DNA from: an uncultured Acetatifactor sp.
Lineage (GTDB): Bacteria; Bacillota; Clostridia; Lachnospirales; Lachnospiraceae
DNA length: 64,000 nucleotides
NCBI GenBank assembly: GCA_934433135.1
Contig: CAKRZO010000015.1
Location: 21,823 to 85,822 of the forward strand
Reading direction: 5' to 3'
Below the pieces are notes generated by a model. That model worked only from the letters and a program-made list of their open reading frames with translations. It had not been told where the DNA came from and made no database searches. The translations under genes were made by a program, and so were the position numbers. Position 1 is the first letter of the stretch. Each line of letters begins with the position of its first letter. Positions 17,733 through 26,137 of the stretch are shown here, piece by piece.

Positions 17733-18524
17733 TCAAAACAGATCTTTCGTAATCTCTTCATTGGTACAGAACAAGACATTGCCATGCTTTTGAAGAAGCG
17801 TTGCAGGAATCTGCGGCTGTGGTTCTTCGGTAAGAATACGTCTTAAAATCCCCGGATGCCAGCCGGCTCCGAGAGAGAGATAGATACGCTTTGCCGACAG
17901 GATTTGTTTCATTCCGATCGTAATGCACCACTTCGGCATGGAAGCGATATCGCCCCTAAGATAGGCTGCGCCGTTAATCGCAATCGTCTCCCGTGTAATC
18001 GGAAGAACACGGCTCCCCAGTGCTGCAAACTCCTCCACGGTTATCGCATCATTTGCTTCAACCGCTTCATTAAAAGCAATGTGTCCGTTTATTCCGACTC
18101 CTCCGTAGCACACATCGGGACCGCCCAAAGATTCCAGCAATGCATCATATTCCTTTTCCTTCCCGGGAACCGGAAAAAGTCGCTGCTCCTGCGGCATAAT
18201 CAGATCCTTGCGAACCTGTGAATAGAATTCATCGTTCATCCGCTTGTGAAAACTTAAGAAATGTTCCGGTGAAATGGCTTCCTCCGGAGAGACAAGATAC
18301 TCATCCATATTAAAGAACCATACATCTTTCAGGGATACATGAAACTTATTTATCATGCTTGCCAGTATGGGATATTGCTTTGTAGGTCCTACCGGTACAA
18401 TAAACACCGTGCGTTTTCCGGCCCTGTTGTTTTCCATGATCACACCCAACATATCCAGTGCCATATCAAGGTTCACGTCAAAGTCGCTTTTTAAGACTTT
18501 CAGTTCTATATTTTTCATTATCAT
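17733..18524 (-). CDS. Glucosamine-6-phosphate deaminase-like protein
   Basis: A 263-residue NagB/6-phosphogluconolactonase-fold protein. It carries the phosphate loop region VPVGPTKQYPILASMI, the Asp in FFNMDEYL, and GVGINGHIAFNE, in which the His is the ring-opening residue of NagB. It should isomerise and deaminate an amino-sugar 6-phosphate to a ketose 6-phosphate and ammonia. The start overlaps the nagA-like stop by 4 bases, so the two are coupled. It is somewhat divergent: the usual GTGTP-type loop is replaced by VPVGP, so a different amino sugar is possible. Confidence 0.88.
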   Translation of the reverse strand: MIMKNIELKVLKSDFDVNLDMALDMLGVIMENNRAGKRTVFIVPVGPTKQYPILASMINKFHVSLKDVWFFNMDEYLVSPEEAISPEHFLSFHKRMNDEFYSQVRKDLIMPQEQRLFPVPGKEKEYDALLESLGGPDVCYGGVGINGHIAFNEAVEANDAITVEEFAALGSRVLPITRETIAINGAAYLRGDIASMPKWCITIGMKQILSAKRIYLSLGAGWHPGILRRILTEEPQPQIPATLLQKHGNVLFCTNEEITKDLF

Positions 18525-19708
18525 AGCATTGCATCCTTTCCCATTCTTCTGCCGGAAACGTAGACCGCAATCACATCAAAGTTTTTATCTAGCACACACA
18601 GATTTGCGCGGTAGCCGGGCTTCACGCTTCCAAGTGTCTTTTCACCGATAATTCCTGCCGGTGTTGACGTTCCGGTTTGAAAAGCCTCTGTTACCGGAAC
18701 ACCCGCGTTTATTAAGTTTTTCACCATTTCACGCACACTTGTGATGCTTCCGGCGAACTTACTTCCATCCGCCAACATGGCAATGCCGTTTGCGATCTTA
18801 ACCTTAAGCGATGAGGCATCGTTGTCACTTCCGAGCGTGTAGATCCGTCCGTCCGCAGGCATCCCTGCACAGCGCAGCGAATCCGAAACGCAGGCGACTT
18901 TATCTGCGCCCTTGCATTTCAAGATAAACCTTGCCATTTCCGCTGTAATATGTACGTTATCCGCAATCATTTCACAAGTGAGGTCATCCTTCCACAACCC
19001 ATATTCCCGCAAACCGATCTGCCGCACTCCCACCTTGGTTCCAAAACCTGACATGGCGCAATAAATATGTGTCAAATGCCGAAGTCCTGCTTTTATTGCC
19101 GGAATAAACTCCGGATATGCACCATCGTCATGACCGCCCGCAACCAGAATACTGTTCTCAGTCAGCGCTCTTGTCATACTCCCGTCCGTATCGAGTTCAG
19201 GCGCTATCGTAACCGTTTTTACAATATCCCTGTTTTTCAGAATAAAGGAATAGTCATCCCTTTTGGGATCAAGCAGATATTCAGGATTCTGTGCGCCGCA
19301 GCCCTTAACAGAAAGAAACGGTCCCTCAAGATGTGCGCCGAGGATACGCGCATATCTTTGCGGTCGGCTCATATAATGCCTTGTCTCATCCAGGAAATGC
19401 TCGATCTGTTCCCTTGACGCAGTAAGCGATGTTGCAAGAACGTCCGTTGTCCCGTTTCTCAGATGATACTTCAGAACCTTGTCAAACGCTTCGTCTGTAG
19501 CATCCATGAAATCGGAGCAGTTCCCGCCGTGCGTATGAATATCTATAAACCCGGCGCTTACATAATTCCCATTTGCGTCATAACCGACACCGTCATGAAA
19601 ATGTCCTATGTCGGAAATCATTCCGTTTTTCATTCGTATATCCGTCGGTTCACTGATCGCGTCCGCACCGATGATCCGACCGTTTCTGATCACTGTTCCG
19701 TTATCCAT
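18521..19708 (-). CDS. N-acetylglucosamine-6-phosphate deacetylase-like protein
   Basis: A 395-residue amidohydrolase of the NagA family that removes acetate from an N-acetyl amino-sugar phosphate. Metal-site elements are DIHTHGG near residue 58, ILGAHLEGPFL (Glu), the His in GGHDDGAY (usually GHTDA), the His in LTHIYCAM and the Asp in CVSDSL (usually TDA). The start overlaps the Gfo/Idh stop by 8 bases, and the end overlaps the deaminase start, so the three are coupled. Substitutions around the metal motifs suggest a paralogue with its own substrate preference, not the housekeeping NagA. Confidence 0.88.
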   Translation of the reverse strand: MDNGTVIRNGRIIGADAISEPTDIRMKNGMISDIGHFHDGVGYDANGNYVSAGFIDIHTHGGNCSDFMDATDEAFDKVLKYHLRNGTTDVLATSLTASREQIEHFLDETRHYMSRPQRYARILGAHLEGPFLSVKGCGAQNPEYLLDPKRDDYSFILKNRDIVKTVTIAPELDTDGSMTRALTENSILVAGGHDDGAYPEFIPAIKAGLRHLTHIYCAMSGFGTKVGVRQIGLREYGLWKDDLTCEMIADNVHITAEMARFILKCKGADKVACVSDSLRCAGMPADGRIYTLGSDNDASSLKVKIANGIAMLADGSKFAGSITSVREMVKNLINAGVPVTEAFQTGTSTPAGIIGEKTLGSVKPGYRANLCVLDKNFDVIAVYVSGRRMGKDAML

Positions 19709-20969
19709 GTACTTTCACCAGTTTTCCGCCGCCATGTCTTGATTCTTCTGCTGCAATTCCCATTAAATGACTTTCGACGGATTCCCTTAATGAGGTACGA
19801 TTTTCTCCTTCACCGCTTAACAGGGAATGCAGATGAGCGACGATCCTCGCATCTCCGCCGCCATGACCATTGCCGCCTTCAACCAACGTTCCGAGTGCAA
19901 TTACCTTCTTTTCCCCGCCATACGGTCTTATCTCCAAAACATCACTACGTTCGTCCAGCAGCAGTTCCCCGTATGTTCCGAACAGATTGATCCTTCTGCC
20001 TGGCTCCTGTGCAAATACCATCTTGAGCACTGCCGTAACGCCGTTTGCAAACTGCATTTGCACAAGCTGGTGATCTACAACTGTGGGATTTGTTTCCACA
20101 CCGCAGCGAAAAACACATTTTCCGAAATAAGTTGTCCGGATTCCCTCATAAAGATCTGCTTCGGTAGTCGGTTTTTTCAGCGATACCTTATTATACGGCC
20201 ATATGAATTCAGGACAACCGGCGCGCTTCCAACCGTCAACATAGATACGCCATGCACTGTACGGACAGCTTTCCTTATACGGGCAATCGAGACATCGTTC
20301 TGTTGATCCTTCCGGTGCATTCTCCTCTCTGAAAAAGCTTAATGCGCCGATCGATGATACCGTATTGCATTCCGCACCGGCATAATGCTGAACCAGGTCA
20401 AGGTCATGGCTGCACTTCGCCAGAATGGTCGGATAAGACACATCGTTGCGGTCAGACTGGATACGAACATAAGCCTGGGCCTGATGCCAATATGCCACTC
20501 GTTCCATTGCGTCAATCGCAATCAATTTTCCGATCACCCCGCCTTCCAATAATTCGGAAAGCTTTTCAAACCCGGGTCCGTAACGCAGTTCATGGCATAC
20601 TGCCACCTGTCTTTTTGTCTCTTTCTGCACCTCAAGCAACCTATTCAGTTCTTCTCTTGAATCACTGACCGGCTTTTCCAGCAGGATATCGTATCCCATC
20701 TTCATAGCTCTGACACACTGACGCACATGTTCCTTATCATAGGTTGCTATCACCATAACATCTGCCCGCTTTTCGGCAAAAAAACATTCCTCATCTCCAA
20801 AGAGCTGCTCCTCCTGCAGATTCAGAAGCTTCTTACACTTTTCAAGCTGTTTGGGATCGATATCGCAAACTGCTGTTACCTTATATCCGCCATGCTGCTG
20901 CATCAACTGTCCGAACATACTTCCCCGGGCGCCTGTTCCCAAAATAGCTACCGTAAATACCTTGTCCAT
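19701..20969 (-). CDS. Gfo/Idh/MocA-family oxidoreductase
   Basis: From the ATG at 20969 (AGGG site about 7 bases upstream) this is a 422-residue NAD(P)-dependent sugar oxidoreductase. The N-terminal Rossmann motif is ILGTGARGSMFGQLM, followed by DVMVIATYDKEH and the catalytic Lys in DILLEKPVS. The middle contains a cysteine cluster CLDCPYKESCPYSAWRIYVDG, a possible metal site found in some members. Family members oxidise or epimerise sugars or carry out redox-assisted glycoside cleavage. The gene follows GH31 after a gap that holds a hairpin repeat, and may act on the released sugar before NagA/NagB. Confidence 0.9.
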   Translation of the reverse strand: MDKVFTVAILGTGARGSMFGQLMQQHGGYKVTAVCDIDPKQLEKCKKLLNLQEEQLFGDEECFFAEKRADVMVIATYDKEHVRQCVRAMKMGYDILLEKPVSDSREELNRLLEVQKETKRQVAVCHELRYGPGFEKLSELLEGGVIGKLIAIDAMERVAYWHQAQAYVRIQSDRNDVSYPTILAKCSHDLDLVQHYAGAECNTVSSIGALSFFREENAPEGSTERCLDCPYKESCPYSAWRIYVDGWKRAGCPEFIWPYNKVSLKKPTTEADLYEGIRTTYFGKCVFRCGVETNPTVVDHQLVQMQFANGVTAVLKMVFAQEPGRRINLFGTYGELLLDERSDVLEIRPYGGEKKVIALGTLVEGGNGHGGGDARIVAHLHSLLSGEGENRTSLRESVESHLMGIAAEESRHGGGKLVKVHG

Positions 20970-21000
20970 CCTCTTTCCCTCTTCTTTCCCTTGATAAAAT

Positions 21001-21034
21001 GAATTGCTCCGCTGCAAAGCAGCTCCCGCAATTC
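21001..21034. repeat. Palindromic hairpin repeat, copy 1
   Basis: A nested inverted repeat: GAATTGC, then GCTGC-AAA-GCAGC inside, then GCAATTC. It overlaps the last codons of the GH31 gene and lies before the Gfo/Idh start. An almost identical copy is at 59600-59633. It is a short dispersed element that may act as an RNA stem-loop between cistrons. Confidence 0.55.
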
Positions 21035-23774
21035 ATTCCATTACCGCTTTTAAACACTCCCCGATTTTATAATCAACCTGGAATACCGTCTGTTTTTTGT
21101 CTTCGTCATAAACAAATTCCACAGCTTCTTTATTCACCGTAACCGACACCGGTTTTTTCCCGAAAACACGGCAGACAATGTGTGCCTTATAGTTTGCATC
21201 ATAGGCTGAAGCAATTGTGGAAATCGTAATTTCATTTGTCCTGCAACAGAAACGAATGCTATTATAGTTTCCTTTCTGATAGGAAAGATCGTTTCCTTCA
21301 TCGTTGTAAAAATCAAATTCTGCAGTCTCCTCATCCGGGAAGAAATATACGGTAAGATCCGTAAAATCCATGTGCGCAATCTGTTTCGGCACGGTTACGG
21401 TAGGAATAACAGCACCCATTTTTACAAACATAGGCAACTCTTCCAGGGGCACATTTCGATGAAGCGTTTGCTTTCCTTCGTACACTTCATAGCTGTTTAA
21501 TTCCACCCACTTTCCCTTGGGAAGATAGATTTCCTTCTCTGCTATGCATTCCTCATTGTTGCTCTTTTCCACAACAGGTGCTATCATAAGTGCCGGTCCG
21601 AAGCCATATTGATAATCTTTTGAATAGGTCAATTCATCTTTCGGATCAAAGAAAAACAACGGATACATCATCGGTTTCCCGGTTTTGGATGACTCATAGG
21701 CCAAGCTGTAAATATAAGGCATTAATCGATACCGAAGACGCACAAAATCACCCACGATCTGTAAGCTTCTTTCTGTATAGGACCAGGGTTGTGTCTTTGC
21801 TCCATGCGCCCTGGCAAACGGCGCAATCACACCCCACTGATAAGAACGCACGAAAAACTCTTCATCTGTTTCCGGCGTCATGCAAAAGCCTCCCACATCC
21901 TGAGACCAGAAAGGAATTCCGCAAAGCCCGGCTCCCTGCCCGCCTTTTACCAGACATCTTGTTCCGTGGAAATTAGCCAATTGATCTCCGCCCCAGGTGA
22001 TCGGATATTTTCCGCTGCCGGCAAAACCGGTTCTCTCCCAGGTAATCACTCTGCGGTTCGGCATCAGTTCTTTTAAAATCGTCTGGATTCCCTTTGCAAA
22101 CATAAGGGGATAGAGATTATGGATTTCTTTCCCCGACTTGCCCTTATGGGAAACAATACGCTCAGGTACTTCGTGAGCGTCACCCCCATCCAACTTAAAG
22201 CCGTCGATTCCAATGGCCAAAAGCGGCTTGATCTTTCCGATAAGCCATGCAAGCATGGTATCTTTTTCAAAATCCATCAGTCCGGAAGCATATCCGCACC
22301 AGCTGTTGGTAGGAAGCATTTTCCCATCCTCGCCCAGCATAAACATATCCTTTTTTAAGCCTTCCCGATACAGCTCCTTTGTCTTTGTAGGACCAAAAGG
22401 ACACATCCATGCAATCATATGTACGTGATGCTCTTTCAGGAACGCCATAAAGGCATCCGGATCCGGGAATCGATCCACTCCCCATTCCATATCTCCCAAC
22501 ATGTCATGCCAGCGATCCAGACACAGAACATCCAAAGGTATTTCTTCCTGTTCATAGCGCTTTACCACATTAATACATTTCTCCTGTGTATTAACGGTTT
22601 TTCCCACGCCTGCCTGCCAGAACCCAAAAGACCACTTGGGAGGCAAAATCCCCCTGCCTGTAATTGCCGTGAAATTGGACACGATATCTGCAGGTGTCTT
22701 CCCCGGTATAAAGAAGAAATCGATCACATTGGTATTGGTATACATAAATGCCGTATCCTGAATGGAAGCGCCCATATCAAAAATACTGTGGTAGGAGGAA
22801 TTCAGATAGAAACCATATCCTGCCGTGCTGAGATAGTAGGGCACAAAAACATCGCATCTGTCAAAATCATGACATACCCACACATCCTCTCTGCTGCCTC
22901 TCTTATCAAGATGAGGATTCCCATTCTCATTGATTCCGAAAATATGTTCATCCTCTGCCAATTCTACCGAAACCACTCCCGTATCTTCTGAAACGAGCAT
23001 ATCACCTTTCTGTATCAAAAGAGGTTTTCCCTCACGATCATACACTCTGACCCGAAAAGGAAACATATCAATCTTTAAGATATTCTCGCCGCAAGAGTAA
23101 GTCATACTGCCTTCCTCATGTGCCAATTTTTTCGGTGCTACAGTACGCAGATTCTGATCCAGCTGATCCAGACAATATTCATCTACACATTGCTTTGCTC
23201 CTTCCGGATATTGATAACGCCAGATGCCATTTTCATAAAATGTAATTTTAGCGGTTTCTCCGTTTTCCAAAACAAATAAAACCCCATCTTTTTGCTCCGT
23301 GAACGATATCACTCCGGGTATTGCTTTCAGGTGGTACAGCTCCAAACATGCAGGCAAAGCATCTATTTCCGTTGTAAAACCGGGATTCATACAAGTTTCT
23401 CCGTCAATCCCCAGGCCTGCTCCCCATAAAATCACAACAAAAAGTCGATTTTCTCCCGCTGCCAGATCAGCCTTCGGGATCAGGAATCTGACCGTTTCTT
23501 CACAGCAATGGCTGGTTCCTATCTTTTTGTAATTCAGATAATAGTCAATCCTGTTGAGATGGTATTGGTAGCCAAGGTCAAAACCGATCAACTCTGCATG
23601 ACTTTCTATTTCTTCCCCGGAAACCGTAAAGGCAGCACGATAGCAATTGAGGTTATCGCATTCCACCATATTGTGCCCATCCTTCAATCTCATCCGTTTT
23701 CCGTAATTCCCTGCTACAATTGTTTGCTCTTCCCCATTTAATGATTCATTTACGAATTCCCAATGTAATCTCAT
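21033..23774 (-). CDS. Glycoside hydrolase family 31 (alpha-glycosidase)
   Basis: From the ATG at 23774 (AAGGTGAG site) this is a 913-residue GH31 enzyme. After an N-terminal beta-sandwich the TIM barrel begins near residue 380 (KWSFGFWQAGVGKTVN). The nucleophile Asp is in GIDGFKLDGGDAHEVP, the acid/base Asp in PITWGGDQLANF, and RYRLMPYIYSLAYESSKTGKPMMYPLFF is typical. No signal peptide is seen, so it probably acts in the cytoplasm on imported oligosaccharide. GH31 covers alpha-glucosidases, alpha-xylosidases, sulfoquinovosidases and alpha-N-acetylgalactosaminidases; the flanking nagA/nagB-like genes make an amino-sugar glycoside plausible. It starts 8 bases after the AraC-type regulator. Confidence 0.93.
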   Translation of the reverse strand: MRLHWEFVNESLNGEEQTIVAGNYGKRMRLKDGHNMVECDNLNCYRAAFTVSGEEIESHAELIGFDLGYQYHLNRIDYYLNYKKIGTSHCCEETVRFLIPKADLAAGENRLFVVILWGAGLGIDGETCMNPGFTTEIDALPACLELYHLKAIPGVISFTEQKDGVLFVLENGETAKITFYENGIWRYQYPEGAKQCVDEYCLDQLDQNLRTVAPKKLAHEEGSMTYSCGENILKIDMFPFRVRVYDREGKPLLIQKGDMLVSEDTGVVSVELAEDEHIFGINENGNPHLDKRGSREDVWVCHDFDRCDVFVPYYLSTAGYGFYLNSSYHSIFDMGASIQDTAFMYTNTNVIDFFFIPGKTPADIVSNFTAITGRGILPPKWSFGFWQAGVGKTVNTQEKCINVVKRYEQEEIPLDVLCLDRWHDMLGDMEWGVDRFPDPDAFMAFLKEHHVHMIAWMCPFGPTKTKELYREGLKKDMFMLGEDGKMLPTNSWCGYASGLMDFEKDTMLAWLIGKIKPLLAIGIDGFKLDGGDAHEVPERIVSHKGKSGKEIHNLYPLMFAKGIQTILKELMPNRRVITWERTGFAGSGKYPITWGGDQLANFHGTRCLVKGGQGAGLCGIPFWSQDVGGFCMTPETDEEFFVRSYQWGVIAPFARAHGAKTQPWSYTERSLQIVGDFVRLRYRLMPYIYSLAYESSKTGKPMMYPLFFFDPKDELTYSKDYQYGFGPALMIAPVVEKSNNEECIAEKEIYLPKGKWVELNSYEVYEGKQTLHRNVPLEELPMFVKMGAVIPTVTVPKQIAHMDFTDLTVYFFPDEETAEFDFYNDEGNDLSYQKGNYNSIRFCCRTNEITISTIASAYDANYKAHIVCRVFGKKPVSVTVNKEAVEFVYDEDKKQTVFQVDYKIGECLKAVME

Positions 23775-23781
23775 ATTATTC

Positions 23782-26016
23782 TCACCTTTTTTCATAAACG
23801 CCTCTATCTGCACGATACTGCCCCGGCGTGCTGCCGGTATATTTTTTAAAACGTCTGGTAAACACATGATCATCCTCGTATCCTACTGCGATGCTCACAT
23901 CCCGAATCAAAAGCTCCGTGTCGGTCAACAGACGCTTTGCCTCCTCCATTCGTATATTTGACAAATAATCTGAGGGACGAATACCCACCGTATTCTTAAA
24001 AGCCACAGACAACGTCACCGTCGAAACAGACAATTCTTCTGCCAGTGCGGCCATGTTAAATCCGGAATCCGCATAACGTTCTTTCATATAACCAATGGCC
24101 TGCTCCACAATTTCATTTCCCCCTGCTTCCTGTTTCATGCTGTTACACATGATTGCCTGACACGTATCATAAAGCAGTTCACTGAAATCCTGCCTGGTAA
24201 GACATTGCGAAAGCGCGAATACATTATAAATTTCCATCCATTTATTCTGATCTGTACTCCATTCTATAGCCAGCATATGCACAATTTTATTGTAGTTCAG
24301 GCGAAAAGCCAAAAGTGAATTGCTGATCTGGCTGATCCTCTGGCATATGTCGTCCACAGCACTTTTCAGCAATGTTTCATCCTTCCTCTGCAAAGCATAA
24401 CGGAGATTCTGCAAAGAGCTCTCAGGCAGAACCTGTATCATCTCCTCGCCTGCCTCCCTTTCAAAGCGCAGTATCCGGTCATTGCTCTGCAAAAAGCGGG
24501 TGTCAAATGCATTATTCGCCTCCAGATAAGCCACAGATCCATCCAAAAGCGCTGTATGATAATCGCTGACTGACATCACAAAGGCCTCGCAGCACTCCTT
24601 TCCGACCTGAAAGATCTGTAATATGACTTTCTCCATTTGTTCTCTGCTATCGGCAAACAGCAAAAACAGACTCTGATTGTTGCCGACCAGAGAAATACCG
24701 TAACCGTCTAAGCCCTGTGCATCCCTGATCAGGGAAAGCATTCTGTCACGCGCCCTGTTCACACCTTGATCTCCACGCTCTCCCAGCAGCATCACCACAT
24801 ACATGCGATCCTCAATGACAAGTCCTGCCTGTGCCGCATCCAGCCCGAGCTTTGTTTCATTGTCATAATCCCCCCGGATAAAATTACGGATAAAGTATGC
24901 CTTTTTGCTCTGCAGACTTTCCTGTTCATACCGGTTGTTTGTGCTGATCAGCATCTGGACGCCGCTTTCAATATCGCCGATATTACGGCAATTTGTTTCC
25001 CGCTTCAACAGTGCGTTCACCTGTATGACCTTTGCTGTCATATGTCTGAAGATAATCACTACCGGCAGGACGGCCAGCATCATACAAAACACCACCAGGG
25101 TAAAAATCACCCATTGCTGAGTCCTCACCTTATTATAAAATATCTCCATGGACTGAATGACACAGTAAACCAGTTTGCTGTCTCCCTGCTGCACAGTCAA
25201 TAAATAGTGCTCCTTGCCAATCGTAACCTCTTTTGTCCCAAGAAATCCGGAAACCTCCGCCAAAAGCGCTTTCTCCTCCGGTTCTGCATTCCCTCTTTGT
25301 ACGATTATCTGATCCTCGCACATAATATAGAAGGATTGCTGTTCCATGGGATCGTTCATCATATCGGACAGTAATTGATCATAATACTGCTCCGATACGA
25401 AAAAAAACATGGTAGCGTCGTAATAAATAGGAACCGCTTTCAGATAGATAACGATGCGGTCACTGCTAATTCCTGTAGTCTGGTAAAAGTATGCATTTTC
25501 CTTCAGCAGCTGATACTCTGCAATAGCCTTCCATCCATAGCTTTTATTATAAAGCTTGTTCTGAAATTCCTGCTTCGCTCCTTCCTCATTGAAAAAAATC
25601 TTTTCCAAAAACCAGGATGTTTCCTGCGAAGTGAATTGATCATATATATAATCATCTTCATGGTACAGATAACAGACCTTCTCAAAAAAACGGCTTACCG
25701 ATTGATAACGATTCAGATTTTTGATCAATTCCCTTGCTTTCAAGGGTTGGTTCTTAAGATAAAAGCGTGTATTGGCATTACTGTAGCCAATCTGCATCAC
25801 AATATCATCCAATACCCGCATATCGTTTTCATGATAATCCATTTTTCCCTTCAGATACAGTTCCTGGTTCTTCATAAAGTCTTCATTGATCGTTCGATAG
25901 CAAAACCGGTATAGACTGATCCCCATGATTGCAACCCCCAGAATGACTACCACGCTGATAATGAACATATAGAAGGAAATATTTCCTCTTTTCAACTCAT
26001 TGATAAACCTTTTCAC
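23782..26016 (-). CDS. Membrane-anchored AraC-family regulator (YesS/YtdP-like)
   Basis: This is a 744-residue regulator if it begins at the GTG at 26016, with GGGG 5 bases before it; the longer in-frame ATG at 26184 would overlap the preceding gene and run through a hairpin. It has a membrane helix at about residues 15-37 (ISFYMFIISVVVILGVAIMG), an extracellular sensing region, a second helix (WVIFTLVVFCMMLAVLPVVIIF), a cytoplasmic linker, and a C-terminal double AraC helix-turn-helix (FNMAALAEELSVSTVTLSVAFKN and IRDVSIAVGYEDDHVFTRRFKKYTG). It combines sensor and DNA-binding roles in one chain and probably regulates the cluster around it. Confidence 0.88.
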   Translation of the reverse strand: MKRFINELKRGNISFYMFIISVVVILGVAIMGISLYRFCYRTINEDFMKNQELYLKGKMDYHENDMRVLDDIVMQIGYSNANTRFYLKNQPLKARELIKNLNRYQSVSRFFEKVCYLYHEDDYIYDQFTSQETSWFLEKIFFNEEGAKQEFQNKLYNKSYGWKAIAEYQLLKENAYFYQTTGISSDRIVIYLKAVPIYYDATMFFFVSEQYYDQLLSDMMNDPMEQQSFYIMCEDQIIVQRGNAEPEEKALLAEVSGFLGTKEVTIGKEHYLLTVQQGDSKLVYCVIQSMEIFYNKVRTQQWVIFTLVVFCMMLAVLPVVIIFRHMTAKVIQVNALLKRETNCRNIGDIESGVQMLISTNNRYEQESLQSKKAYFIRNFIRGDYDNETKLGLDAAQAGLVIEDRMYVVMLLGERGDQGVNRARDRMLSLIRDAQGLDGYGISLVGNNQSLFLLFADSREQMEKVILQIFQVGKECCEAFVMSVSDYHTALLDGSVAYLEANNAFDTRFLQSNDRILRFEREAGEEMIQVLPESSLQNLRYALQRKDETLLKSAVDDICQRISQISNSLLAFRLNYNKIVHMLAIEWSTDQNKWMEIYNVFALSQCLTRQDFSELLYDTCQAIMCNSMKQEAGGNEIVEQAIGYMKERYADSGFNMAALAEELSVSTVTLSVAFKNTVGIRPSDYLSNIRMEEAKRLLTDTELLIRDVSIAVGYEDDHVFTRRFKKYTGSTPGQYRADRGVYEKR

Positions 26017-26049
26017 CTTATCCCCATCTTTCTGAAACCGTACGCACGC

Positions 26050-26090
26050 AATCGAGCCCGAGGCGGTGATCAGCCGCCTCCAACTCGATT
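26050..26090 (-). promoter_or_regulatory. Two-tier hairpin between binding-protein and regulator genes
   Basis: AATCGAG (26050-26056) pairs with CTCGATT (26084-26090), and inside them GAGGCGG (26060-26066) pairs with CCGCCTC (26074-26080). The structure lies between the lipoprotein stop and the regulator start. It lacks a T-run in the reading direction, so it may limit read-through or protect the upstream message. It could make the binding-protein transcript more abundant than the regulator message. Confidence 0.5.
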
Positions 26091-26137
26091 TTCCTTTTAC
26101 TGCGAAGATCCTTTCTTCATGCAATTCTTCAAGACAA

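Noticed and set aside
5879..23774. Sulfoquinovose degradation pathway
   Set aside because: GH31, isomerase, PfkB, aldolase, ALDH and Ldh-family genes recall sulfoglycolysis, but NagA/NagB-like and glycerate kinase genes and the lack of identifiable sulfo-sugar-specific residues do not support this; left open, not claimed.
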